Below are positions 20,326 to 29,432 of a stretch of DNA of 64,000 nt, piece by piece. This DNA comes from an uncultured Psychroserpens sp. (lineage in GTDB: Bacteria; Bacteroidota; Bacteroidia; Flavobacteriales; Flavobacteriaceae). The stretch is taken from positions 1,240,001 to 1,304,000 of the forward strand of contig NZ_CANMRL010000001.1 in assembly GCF_947500255.1 (NCBI RefSeq), in the 5' to 3' direction. Both the position numbers and the translations under genes were made by a program. Every line of letters starts with the position of its first letter. Within the stretch, counting starts at the first letter, position 1. The notes beneath the pieces are model-generated. The model was given only the letters and a program-made list of their open reading frames with translations. It ran no database searches and was not told the DNA's origin.

Positions 20326-20357
20326 CAAAGATAAGGTTCACAGGTATGTGCTACAAA
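20326..20357 (-). promoter_or_regulatory. Promoter for sdh operon (minus strand TTTG-N20-TATCTTTG)
   Basis: CAAAGATA 20326-20333 and CAAA 20354-20357 on + strand. Confidence 0.6.
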
Positions 20358-20394
20358 TTTTAGCTTCTATTTTAGTTATTTAGAATGGGTTTAA

Positions 20395-21630
20395 TTAAAA
20401 GTTGAATCTCGGATTGACAATAGAATTGTAAATCGATCCAAATTGATAACTAAAGCCTAGACTTACAAAGTAGTTGTAACCTGATTGTAGTTGTTGTTGT
20501 TGAAGTAATAGTTCTTCAAGCGATACATCACCTGCAGGAAGATTGATTTGGTCTCTTGTAATTCTGTAACTACCACTTACATTAAAATTAAATCCTTTAA
20601 ATACACGAATGTTCGCGCCTAAAAAGAATCCGAATGAATGTAATTCTGTATCGTGTAGATATTGATTAAATGAGGCCTCTCCATTTATATTTCCCCATTC
20701 TTGACGAAAACTTCCTCCTAATAAAAAAGAATGTTGAAACAAGAGCTCTTTGTCTTCTGCAAATATGGATCTTTCAATATAATTATTGAATACTAGTCCG
20801 TTTCTATACGACAAAATTAGTTGCTTTTTTGCAGATTCAGCATATCTAAAAAAGTTATATTCTATGGCTGGTCTTAATCGCCAAAATAGGTCATAGTTAC
20901 TAAATGTTGAGGTTCCAATATTTCCGAAGAGACCATAAGACCAATGGTCATTAATGCTTATGACATCACTAACATTTAAAGATTTGTTGTTGTTTATTGC
21001 TACAATATCTTCGCCGTCAAATGTGAATGTTGATTTGTTCTCACCAAAATTTGCACGAAATGAAAACTTGTTTTTTTCTGTCACACGTCTTGCCGACAGG
21101 TTAAAATTTAATCGACTGAACTTATTAGACTCTTGACCATCAAAAAAACCATTAGCTCCAACTCTAAACACCCAATAATTCCATGGATCTACCTCAGGCT
21201 TATCTTCTGTTTCGGTTTCAGGACCAGGAACAGAAACACTAACGCTTGATATATTGTCATTAGCAATCCAGAATCGGACTAACCCTAATTTTATGTATTC
21301 TAAAGTACGTCGTCTAACATCATCACGTGTCATATTAGAATCTGTAGAGAACTCTAATTTATAATTGATGTTTTCAAACTCATTTTTCCCAATAAAGTCA
21401 ATTTCGTATAAACGTCCTCCACTTCCATTTCTTTGAGTGACAAAAAATAAGTGTACATCACTAAGATCTTGATCTCTAACAAACTGTACGTTACCTAGAT
21501 TTTGTCTCATGTAGGTATTATCACAAACATTACAATCGAGAAATATTTTTAGGTCATCGTTCAACTCATCTTGCGAAAAGGCAATAGAAGAGATAAACAA
21601 TGCTAGTAGTAAAAAGGCGGACTTTAGCAT
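20395..21630 (-). CDS. Secreted protein: N-terminal FlgO/TolB-like region plus C-terminal outer-membrane beta-barrel
   Basis: Signal peptide; LKIFLDC..CDNTYMRQNLGNVQFVRDQDLSDVHLFF; amphipathic strands ending in NPRFNF. Confidence 0.65.
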   Translation of the reverse strand: MLKSAFLLLALFISSIAFSQDELNDDLKIFLDCNVCDNTYMRQNLGNVQFVRDQDLSDVHLFFVTQRNGSGGRLYEIDFIGKNEFENINYKLEFSTDSNMTRDDVRRRTLEYIKLGLVRFWIANDNISSVSVSVPGPETETEDKPEVDPWNYWVFRVGANGFFDGQESNKFSRLNFNLSARRVTEKNKFSFRANFGENKSTFTFDGEDIVAINNNKSLNVSDVISINDHWSYGLFGNIGTSTFSNYDLFWRLRPAIEYNFFRYAESAKKQLILSYRNGLVFNNYIERSIFAEDKELLFQHSFLLGGSFRQEWGNINGEASFNQYLHDTELHSFGFFLGANIRVFKGFNFNVSGSYRITRDQINLPAGDVSLEELLLQQQQLQSGYNYFVSLGFSYQFGSIYNSIVNPRFNF

Positions 21631-21836
21631 AATTTGTGATAGTTAGGTTGCAAATATTGAATATTAAAATTTAATAGTGTGGTAGTGTTGCTATTTTATG
21701 TTTTTTTTATGATTGTTATATTTTGAATGTAAAACTAGACAGCTTTTAATTAAATAATGTCAAAATACTGCAAAAGAAATGTCAATCTTTCTAAAATACT
21801 TAGTCTTTTAGGTCATATTGAAGACAGGCTCTTTAT

Positions 21837-22709
21837 TTAATTCTCTACACTAGGAATTAATCCTCTTAATCCCATATCGACAACTTGTTCTCCTGCTCCG
21901 GGTTCGTACTTTCCATCTGCATTCACTTCGGTCCACTCAAAACTATTATTAATTGAGAAGGATAATGTAACTACAACATCTTCAGTTTCATTTCCAGAAA
22001 TAGTTAATCCATTTTCAAATTCACCTGTAACTACACATGAACCTTGCGGAATTGGAGACGAGCTAAATAATGGGTTTGGAACTGTCGTTGCACCTTCAGG
22101 AGCTTGACCTTGAGAGGTAAAACCTAAGGCTTCAAATGCCCAAAACCCTTGTGCTCGATTTCCGTTAACGTCAATCGCAGAACCATTAAGATCAAAAGAG
22201 GTGATGTATGAATTGTAACCAACAAAACTGGCTAAGGTTCCCGAAATATCTTGACCATTTACCAATACATCTATGGAGCCTTCTTGATAAGCCAGAGATA
22301 CTCTAACCCATTCGTAGTTACCTACAGAAATACTGTTTAATGGAATGGTTAAAAAGACCTCGTTGTCTCCTGCAAAAAGTGCATTTTGGAAATCAATAGC
22401 CTGAGAACCGCCTGCTAAAGTTTCAAAACCTTCAAAAATGATTTCACCAGCACCTAAAGCTGTTGTAGACGTTTGAGCAAATTCAATATAATTGGCATTC
22501 ATTTGGTTTATTGTTGGCGATTGTGCGGCATTACCATTAGCCACAGATACAGGTTGTCCAAGATTACCTAATCGTTCTTGTGTTGAATCAAATTTTAATT
22601 TGACAATGAGATTAGGCGTTGTAGATTGGCTTGTATCATCCTGGTCATTACTACATGAAAGCATCAAGGATAACATCAAAACACAAATAAATTTGAGTGA
22701 TTTCATCAA
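21837..22709 (-). CDS. Hypothetical lipoprotein
   Basis: Lipobox LMLSCSND; no recognised domain. Confidence 0.7.
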   Translation of the reverse strand: MMKSLKFICVLMLSLMLSCSNDQDDTSQSTTPNLIVKLKFDSTQERLGNLGQPVSVANGNAAQSPTINQMNANYIEFAQTSTTALGAGEIIFEGFETLAGGSQAIDFQNALFAGDNEVFLTIPLNSISVGNYEWVRVSLAYQEGSIDVLVNGQDISGTLASFVGYNSYITSFDLNGSAIDVNGNRAQGFWAFEALGFTSQGQAPEGATTVPNPLFSSSPIPQGSCVVTGEFENGLTISGNETEDVVVTLSFSINNSFEWTEVNADGKYEPGAGEQVVDMGLRGLIPSVEN

Positions 22710-22744
22710 TTTAGAGTTTTTAGTATAACTCCCAACCCAATAAT

Positions 22745-25588
22745 TTATTTTACTTCGAACATTCTTTTTTCATTTCCAATTTGAATAGTGTACTTCCCTT
22801 TTGGGATATAGTATTTACCATTTTGTGCTTTGTTGATATCGATGCTAGAGTTTTCTTTTAGTAATGCTTTTCGCCCTTTTTCGGTAAGTGTCAAATCGTA
22901 AGTTGTATAATTAAAACCTTTATCGGCATTAATTTTCATCTCGTTCAGCAAAGTACCATTTTCTGAAAGCACTTTAATTGTTTTTCCTCCTGTACTATTA
23001 GTGAAGAAACTTATGTCGATTGATGGTTCATATGGATCAGACCATTGGCTAAAAGAACTTCCCCAACGTGATGAAAATCTGATGTCGTTAATCTTAAACA
23101 AGGTCTCAGCTTTAGACATCATCTTATCATTCATTTGTTGCAGAGGAGAAATATCAGTTTTGTAAATACTTCTTCCATGCGTTCCTAAAAGTAAATGCTT
23201 AGCGTCTGGTTGCACTACAATATCATGAATGGCCACGTTTGGAAATCCGTTACTAAATGCTTCCCAGCTCACACCTTGATTAAATGAAACATAAGCACCA
23301 TTATCGGTTCCTAGATACAACACATTATCATTTTCAGAATCTTCTCTAATCACATTTACAGGAGAAGCAGGAATATTAGAACTTATATCTTTCCATGTGT
23401 TTCCATAGTCATTACTCATATATACATAGACTTTAAAATCGTCCCAACGATACCCATTAAGCGTCACATAAACACGTTCTTTTTTATGCTGAGAAGCAAC
23501 GATTCGACTTACCCAAAGATCTTTAGGAAAGGTATTGGAAATATTTTCCCAGCTTCCACCAGCATCTTTAGTAAGATGAACTAATCCGTCATCACTTCCA
23601 GTATAAATTAATCCAAACTGAAATGGCGATTCACTTATTGAAGTTAAGGTTCCGTAGGCCACATTGCCTTTTTTTCCACCATTAGTAAGATCGTCACTAA
23701 TGGCTGTCCAATTAGTTCCTTGATTCATTGAGCGCATAAGTTTATTGCCACCTAGATATAAAATATCTTGATTGTGTGGCGACAATAAAATAGGAGTTTG
23801 CCAATTGAAGCGGTATGGATTTTCGCCTAATTCATGCTTTGGTTGAATATAAGTTTGTTCATCGGTTTCTAAATTAAGTCTGAAATAGTTTCCAAATTGG
23901 AATCCTGTATACACAACATTGTGATTTCTACTATCAATTTGAATTTGCATTCCATCGCCACCCATAATACTTTTCCATGGATATTGGCCACTTTGATGCC
24001 ACCTTTTATTTTCTCTTGAGCCATAAGCACCAACCCAAACGCCGTTATCTTGTAAACCTCCATAGACATTATATGGTTGAGCATTGTCAACATTTATAGC
24101 ATAAAACTGACCAACTGAAGGTGAATTATTTTTAATCCAGTTTTCACCATCATCATAGGTAATATTAACACCACCATCATTACCATTGATAAGATGATTA
24201 GGATTTTTAGGATTAATCCAAAGCGCATGATGATCGGCATGAACATTTTCGGCGTTTATAGATTTGAATGTTTTTCCACCATCTTTAGATTTTACAATAG
24301 GCACGCCATAGATGTAGATGTTATCAGAATTATTTGGAGCCACATAAATATGTCCAAAATAGTAGCCATAACTATAATAGATACCATCTAAATAGTTGTC
24401 ATGTGTTTTTTTCCAAGTCATTCCACCATCAGTACTTTTGTAAACTTCGGTACCAATTACTGGAGTATCAAACAGCAGTGAGTTCGCATTTTCTAAGTAT
24501 TTAGCTAGGTCGATAGGTTTAACATTTCCACTACGTACCATTTGTTTGACATTATCTGCTCGATATTTTTCTTGAAACCCATTCATTTTTAAATAGGCAT
24601 TAAGCTTTTTATTGTCTAGGGCTAAAAATGTTTCGGTTGACATGGTTTTGAAATCGTCTTTAGACAACATTTTTGAGGTTTCTTTTTTTGTTTCAGAGGG
24701 TCTACGAAACTGACTGTCGTGAATGGCATAAACAATATTATCATCAAAAACTGCTAGGCCAATTCGCCCAACACCTTGACCAGTTGGGAAGCCACTTTTT
24801 TCGGTAGAGACTTTGGTCCATGTATTTCCTGCATCTGTACTTTTAAAGATGGCAGAATTATTTCCACTACCATCAAAATTCCATGCTTTTCGATCTTTGG
24901 TCCACGAAGAAGCAAACATCAAATTAAAATTATTTGGATCACGTTGTACGTCTATAATCCCACTCATATCATCAATAAATAATTTTTGAGACCATGTGTT
25001 TCCACCATCTGTAGTCTTATAAATACCACGTTCTTGGTTAGGAGAATATAAGTGACCTGTAACACCAACAACGACATGGTCTGGATTGTTTGGGTTTATT
25101 AAAATACGACCGATATGATGAGAATCTTTGAGGCCCATATTTTGCCATGTTTTTCCATTATCTGTAGATTTTAAAATTCCAATTCCAGCATAACTTGATC
25201 TGGATGAATTGTTTTCTCCTGTACCAACCCAAATTGTTCCATTTTTCCAATCAACAGCAATATCTCCAACATTTTGAGTATTTGATGTGTCGAGTATTGG
25301 ATTAAATGTTGTTCCGTTATTGTTTGTATACCATACACCTCCAGAAGCATAGCCCACATAAAATTCGGTTGGGTTGTCTGGGTTAACATCTAGATCTGTT
25401 ACTCGACCACTCATTACTGTAGGGCCTATATTGTCAAAAACAACGTTTTTTACTAATGATGTTTTAGTGAGTTGTTCTTTTTGAGCGAGCGCTTTATCTA
25501 CAATTTGAGATGAAGTCGAAGGTTGTTGTGCAGCTACTGTAATTGCACTTAAAATAAGTGTAAGCGAAAGAAATCGTGAATAAAACAT
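22745..25588 (-). CDS. Secreted VPS10/sortilin-like (BNR-repeat) beta-propeller protein
   Basis: Many STDGGxTW / KSTDNGKTWQNMG repeats over 947 aa; signal peptide. Confidence 0.9.
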   Translation of the reverse strand: MFYSRFLSLTLILSAITVAAQQPSTSSQIVDKALAQKEQLTKTSLVKNVVFDNIGPTVMSGRVTDLDVNPDNPTEFYVGYASGGVWYTNNNGTTFNPILDTSNTQNVGDIAVDWKNGTIWVGTGENNSSRSSYAGIGILKSTDNGKTWQNMGLKDSHHIGRILINPNNPDHVVVGVTGHLYSPNQERGIYKTTDGGNTWSQKLFIDDMSGIIDVQRDPNNFNLMFASSWTKDRKAWNFDGSGNNSAIFKSTDAGNTWTKVSTEKSGFPTGQGVGRIGLAVFDDNIVYAIHDSQFRRPSETKKETSKMLSKDDFKTMSTETFLALDNKKLNAYLKMNGFQEKYRADNVKQMVRSGNVKPIDLAKYLENANSLLFDTPVIGTEVYKSTDGGMTWKKTHDNYLDGIYYSYGYYFGHIYVAPNNSDNIYIYGVPIVKSKDGGKTFKSINAENVHADHHALWINPKNPNHLINGNDGGVNITYDDGENWIKNNSPSVGQFYAINVDNAQPYNVYGGLQDNGVWVGAYGSRENKRWHQSGQYPWKSIMGGDGMQIQIDSRNHNVVYTGFQFGNYFRLNLETDEQTYIQPKHELGENPYRFNWQTPILLSPHNQDILYLGGNKLMRSMNQGTNWTAISDDLTNGGKKGNVAYGTLTSISESPFQFGLIYTGSDDGLVHLTKDAGGSWENISNTFPKDLWVSRIVASQHKKERVYVTLNGYRWDDFKVYVYMSNDYGNTWKDISSNIPASPVNVIREDSENDNVLYLGTDNGAYVSFNQGVSWEAFSNGFPNVAIHDIVVQPDAKHLLLGTHGRSIYKTDISPLQQMNDKMMSKAETLFKINDIRFSSRWGSSFSQWSDPYEPSIDISFFTNSTGGKTIKVLSENGTLLNEMKINADKGFNYTTYDLTLTEKGRKALLKENSSIDINKAQNGKYYIPKGKYTIQIGNEKRMFEVK

Positions 25589-25690
25589 ATTGGTTAGAAT
25601 TTTATTGGCATGAAATTACCATTTTTTTAAATAATAATGATAGTTTTCAACTGTATTTAACGCTTTAATACGGGGTATGATTAAAGAATT

Positions 25691-26404
25691 TTAGAGTTGT
25701 CTTTTATTAATGGCATCAAAGAATTTTTTACGATAAGTATTACCAATAGGCAATTGCTTTTCATGTATCCAAACAGTGTCATTATCGATCTTGTTTATAT
25801 GTGATAAGGCAATAATATAGGACTTATGAATTTGGATGAACTGTGCATTAGGCAATCTTTCAGATAAGTGTTTGAGTGTGCTGTAAGTTATAATTTGTTC
25901 ATTATTTAGTTGTACTGAAACATAGTTTTTTAAACCTTCTATAAATAGTATTTCTTCAATGAACACACGATTGAAATTATGTTTCCCATCGGTTTTAATA
26001 AAAATAAAAGCATCTTCATTTTCTTCTGTTTTGAAAGGTTTTGCATATTGTTTTTGCGCTTTTAAAACAGCTTTATAAAAGCGTTCAAAAGCAAATGGTT
26101 TCAGTAGGTAATCAGCTGTTGCTACTTCATAACTATCTAGTGCAAATTCAGAATAAGCTGTTGTGAATATGATTTGAGTATGAGATGCAATAATTTTTGA
26201 TAGTTGAATCCCTGTAATTTGAGGCATCTGGACATCTAGGAATACTAAGTCTATGGGATTGGACTCTAAAAATGCTAGAGCTTCTAATGGTTTAGTGAAG
26301 GTCTTTTGTAATTTTAAAAAGGCCACATCAAGCACATACCGTTCGAGCAATCTCACAGCTGCAGGTTCATCATCTACAATAATACATTTTAACTGTTGCA
26401 TCAA
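25691..26404 (-). CDS. LytTR family response regulator
   Basis: Receiver (CIIVDDEPAAVRLLERY, DLVFLDVQMPQITG) plus LytTR domain (IQIHKSYIIALSHINKI). Confidence 0.95.
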   Translation of the reverse strand: MMQQLKCIIVDDEPAAVRLLERYVLDVAFLKLQKTFTKPLEALAFLESNPIDLVFLDVQMPQITGIQLSKIIASHTQIIFTTAYSEFALDSYEVATADYLLKPFAFERFYKAVLKAQKQYAKPFKTEENEDAFIFIKTDGKHNFNRVFIEEILFIEGLKNYVSVQLNNEQIITYSTLKHLSERLPNAQFIQIHKSYIIALSHINKIDNDTVWIHEKQLPIGNTYRKKFFDAINKRQL

Positions 26405-27447
26405 ATGGGAATTTTTAGATAAGCTAGATATGTGTTGTTCTTTTGTTTGGTATTCAATATGTAGTTTTTATCAAATAATAGCTTTAAACGTTTTTTAATA
26501 TTGTTAGAACCAATGCCTTTGTCCATATAGTTTTCAGAAGGGTTTACTTCATTTTTTGTTTGAATTTCCAAATACTCATCGCTAACATTAATTTTAATAA
26601 TCGCTCGTTGCTCTGAATCGTTAATAATACCATGTTTACATAGATTTTCGATAAAATGGATGAGCATTAGAGATGGAACTTTTTGACTACTTACTTTTCC
26701 TTCTATTGATAAATCTACAAAAAACTCGTCCTCATATCTCCTTTTAAAAAAATAAAGATAATCTTCAATGAAAGAGATTTCTTTAGACAAAGGCATATAA
26801 TTGTCTTTAGCATCATAAGTGACATATCTCAATAATTTAGAAAGTTTTAGAATGTCATTGGCTGTTTCTGGTTGTTTATCATATAGCTCTGAGTAAAACC
26901 CATTTAAGGTATTGAATAAGAAATGTGGACTTATTTGAGATTTTAGCATTGCCATTTGTGCTTCTTGATGTTGTAGTTCTAATTGATGTATTCTGAATTT
27001 GTTTTCTGTGAATCTAAAAAACAAAAACATAAGGCTGCTAAACAAACATGGTCTTGAGGCGTATAATGCACTATCTGTTAGGTAAATGGCTACAATATTT
27101 GGCCTGTTTAGATTGTAATTATGAAAATTGAAGAGTTCTAAAATTAAAATTTCTTCTAAAAAAAATCTAACGATAGCAAAACATAAAGTCATTATGACAA
27201 ATGAAAATAAGTACTGTACTATTTTGTTAGGTTTTAAAAAACGAGGCGCAAAGACCAAATAGTTTAAAAGATAAACGGAAAAGTAAGCAATATTATAAGT
27301 AAAGAATAGTATAACAGCTCCAGGTTTAAACCAAGACGTCCTACCTTGGTTAAAAATTAAATCATTAGAATATTCCCAAGTTTGTCCTATTAAGATGAGT
27401 AAAAACCCAAAAATGATGTTGTATTTAAGTTCTTTAGATAATCGCAT
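26401..27447 (-). CDS. LytS-type sensor histidine kinase (His_kinase family)
   Basis: LKSQISPHFLFNTLNGFYSEL; 4-bp overlap with the response regulator. Confidence 0.94.
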   Translation of the reverse strand: MRLSKELKYNIIFGFLLILIGQTWEYSNDLIFNQGRTSWFKPGAVILFFTYNIAYFSVYLLNYLVFAPRFLKPNKIVQYLFSFVIMTLCFAIVRFFLEEILILELFNFHNYNLNRPNIVAIYLTDSALYASRPCLFSSLMFLFFRFTENKFRIHQLELQHQEAQMAMLKSQISPHFLFNTLNGFYSELYDKQPETANDILKLSKLLRYVTYDAKDNYMPLSKEISFIEDYLYFFKRRYEDEFFVDLSIEGKVSSQKVPSLMLIHFIENLCKHGIINDSEQRAIIKINVSDEYLEIQTKNEVNPSENYMDKGIGSNNIKKRLKLLFDKNYILNTKQKNNTYLAYLKIPI

Positions 27448-27658
27448 ACTACGAATTTAAGACCATTCTGTACAGTAGTTTGTATAATTATATGAACGGT
27501 GTATTTTCTTATACCTACATATGTTTTTACAAGACATTTTCAAAAATAGAATAAAACAAGGCATTGGCATAATTTATACCTTAGGATATCAGATTATAAA
27601 CTTCCTGAATGCATATTGCAATAATATTACGGTAAAGTTTAACTTAAAATTTTATCTC

Positions 27659-28924
27659 ATGAAAAGAATAATCATACTATTACTTATTGTATGCATAGGT
27701 CATACAGCAAAAGCGCAAAAAGAAGTACCTATACTAGATACCGAGTTTTTAAGGTTGCATACTTCTTATTTTACAATTAAAAACAATACAATTTCTGGTG
27801 AAGGCAAATCTGTATTAAAAGATATTGCAAGTCAATCTCAGTTTGTAGTTTATGGCGAAATGCATGGTTCAGAACAAACATCAATATTTAATAAGGCATT
27901 TATTCCTTTACTATTTGATTCTGGATTTAAATATTTTGCTATTGAAGTTGGCCCTCATTCGGCCGTTAAGCTTACCGAATTGTCTAGTCCAGCATCCAAA
28001 ACTGTTGAAAATCTAAAAGCATTTTATTCTAAGTATACAGTGGTGCAAGGCGAAGAAGTAGCCGAACCAATTCCTTTTTTTACAAGTATTTCTGATGCTG
28101 AATTTCTAAAGGAAGCACGTAGTCGCAATATGCAACTTTGGGGTTTAGATCAGGAGTTCTATTTTTCAGCTTTTTTCTTAATGGATGAGTTAACTAAAAC
28201 AGCGAAAGGGAGCTCAAAATATGATAATATACGATCTCTAGAAAATCAAGCAAAAACTATTATGTATAAACATTTTCTAGCTGAATTTAAAAACGAAATT
28301 GATAGCGCTTATGATTTAATTAAAAAAGAAACAACAGTTGTAAACTATTTTAATGCATTTGATGAGTCAAATGAAAAAGCGCAAGCACTTATTAAAGATT
28401 TAAAAATTAGCTGGGATATTTATATAAATTGGAGAAATGATTCTCATGTTGACCGTATAAGCTATATGCGTAATAATTTCATGAATCATTATAACGAAGT
28501 ATTAAAAACAGAAGAGCGACCAAAAGTTTTTACAAAGATAGGTAGTCTCCATGCTAAAAAGACATTCTCTAATGGCGCTTATGATGTAGGTGAATTAGTA
28601 GAGTCATTAGCACAAAAAAATGGAACTGTTGCAACTGTTATTAATTCATGGAGACCTTATGAAAAAGGTAAAGACGGAAAGATTGTCAATAATTTTGAAA
28701 GATATAAAAGAGGGTTTAAACGCTATCAAGTATTTTTTCCATTAGCTAAACAAGATACTTGGGCCATTGTTGATTTGAAAGCTATAAGAAAAGCAATAGA
28801 TAATAATGAAATCCAATTACCAAAAACAGGAGAGTATCACAAATTAAAAAATTTAATCTATGGTTATGATTATCAGCTTTTATTGCCTGCAGATGAAGAT
28901 CCTATACCAAATAGATCAAAATAA
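27659..28924 (+). CDS. Secreted erythromycin-esterase-like / TIKI-ChaN-like protein
   Basis: Signal peptide from ATG 27659; VVYGEMHGSEQTSIFNKAFIPLLFDSGFKYFAIEVGPHSA, KVFTKIGSLHAKK. Confidence 0.6.
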   Translation: MKRIIILLLIVCIGHTAKAQKEVPILDTEFLRLHTSYFTIKNNTISGEGKSVLKDIASQSQFVVYGEMHGSEQTSIFNKAFIPLLFDSGFKYFAIEVGPHSAVKLTELSSPASKTVENLKAFYSKYTVVQGEEVAEPIPFFTSISDAEFLKEARSRNMQLWGLDQEFYFSAFFLMDELTKTAKGSSKYDNIRSLENQAKTIMYKHFLAEFKNEIDSAYDLIKKETTVVNYFNAFDESNEKAQALIKDLKISWDIYINWRNDSHVDRISYMRNNFMNHYNEVLKTEERPKVFTKIGSLHAKKTFSNGAYDVGELVESLAQKNGTVATVINSWRPYEKGKDGKIVNNFERYKRGFKRYQVFFPLAKQDTWAIVDLKAIRKAIDNNEIQLPKTGEYHKLKNLIYGYDYQLLLPADEDPIPNRSK

Positions 28925-29061
28925 TATTTAAAACACTCTAGTAAAAACCATTTTAAATTACTTGATTTTTAAAAAAAATGTTAATTAAATAAAATATAAT
29001 TCAATTTTTTAACTAAAAAAATTGTTATTTTTCAAAATATTAACTAATAACTTTATTTAAA

Positions 29062-29364
29062 ATGGAAGAGTATTTACCCTTAATTATCCAACTAGTCAGT
29101 GGTGCAGTTGGCGGAAACCTTGCAGGATCACTAATGAAAAAGTTTTCTTTAGGAACGCTTGGTAACTCAATTTTAGGACTTCTTGGAGGAGGACTTGGTG
29201 GTCAACTTTTAGGAATGTTAGGACTAGGAGGCGCAGAAGCTGCAGAGGCTTCAGCCAGTATGGATTTACCTAGTATACTTGGTAGCGTTGCTGGTGGTGG
29301 TGTTGGAGGAGGCGTTCTCATGGCAATAGTGGGAATGATAAAGAATGCTATGGGTAGTAAATAG
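29062..29364 (+). CDS. Glycine-zipper-rich small membrane protein
   Basis: GGGLGGQLLGMLGLGGAEAAEA, GSVAGGGVGGGVLMAIVGMI. Confidence 0.7.
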   Translation: MEEYLPLIIQLVSGAVGGNLAGSLMKKFSLGTLGNSILGLLGGGLGGQLLGMLGLGGAEAAEASASMDLPSILGSVAGGGVGGGVLMAIVGMIKNAMGSK

Positions 29365-29378
29365 CTTTGTGAGCATAA

Positions 29379-29418
29379 TAAAAAAGGCGTTCAATAAATT
29401 ATTGAACGCCTTTTTTAT
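29379..29418. terminator. Bidirectional intrinsic terminator
   Basis: aaaaaaggcgttcaat-aaatt-attgaacgccttttttattt. Confidence 0.88.
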
Positions 29419-29432
29419 TTTATAAAATTGTT

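Noticed and set aside
23869-25389. Short alternative-frame ORFs inside the sortilin-like gene
   Set aside because: Shadow ORFs arising from repeated BNR codon patterns
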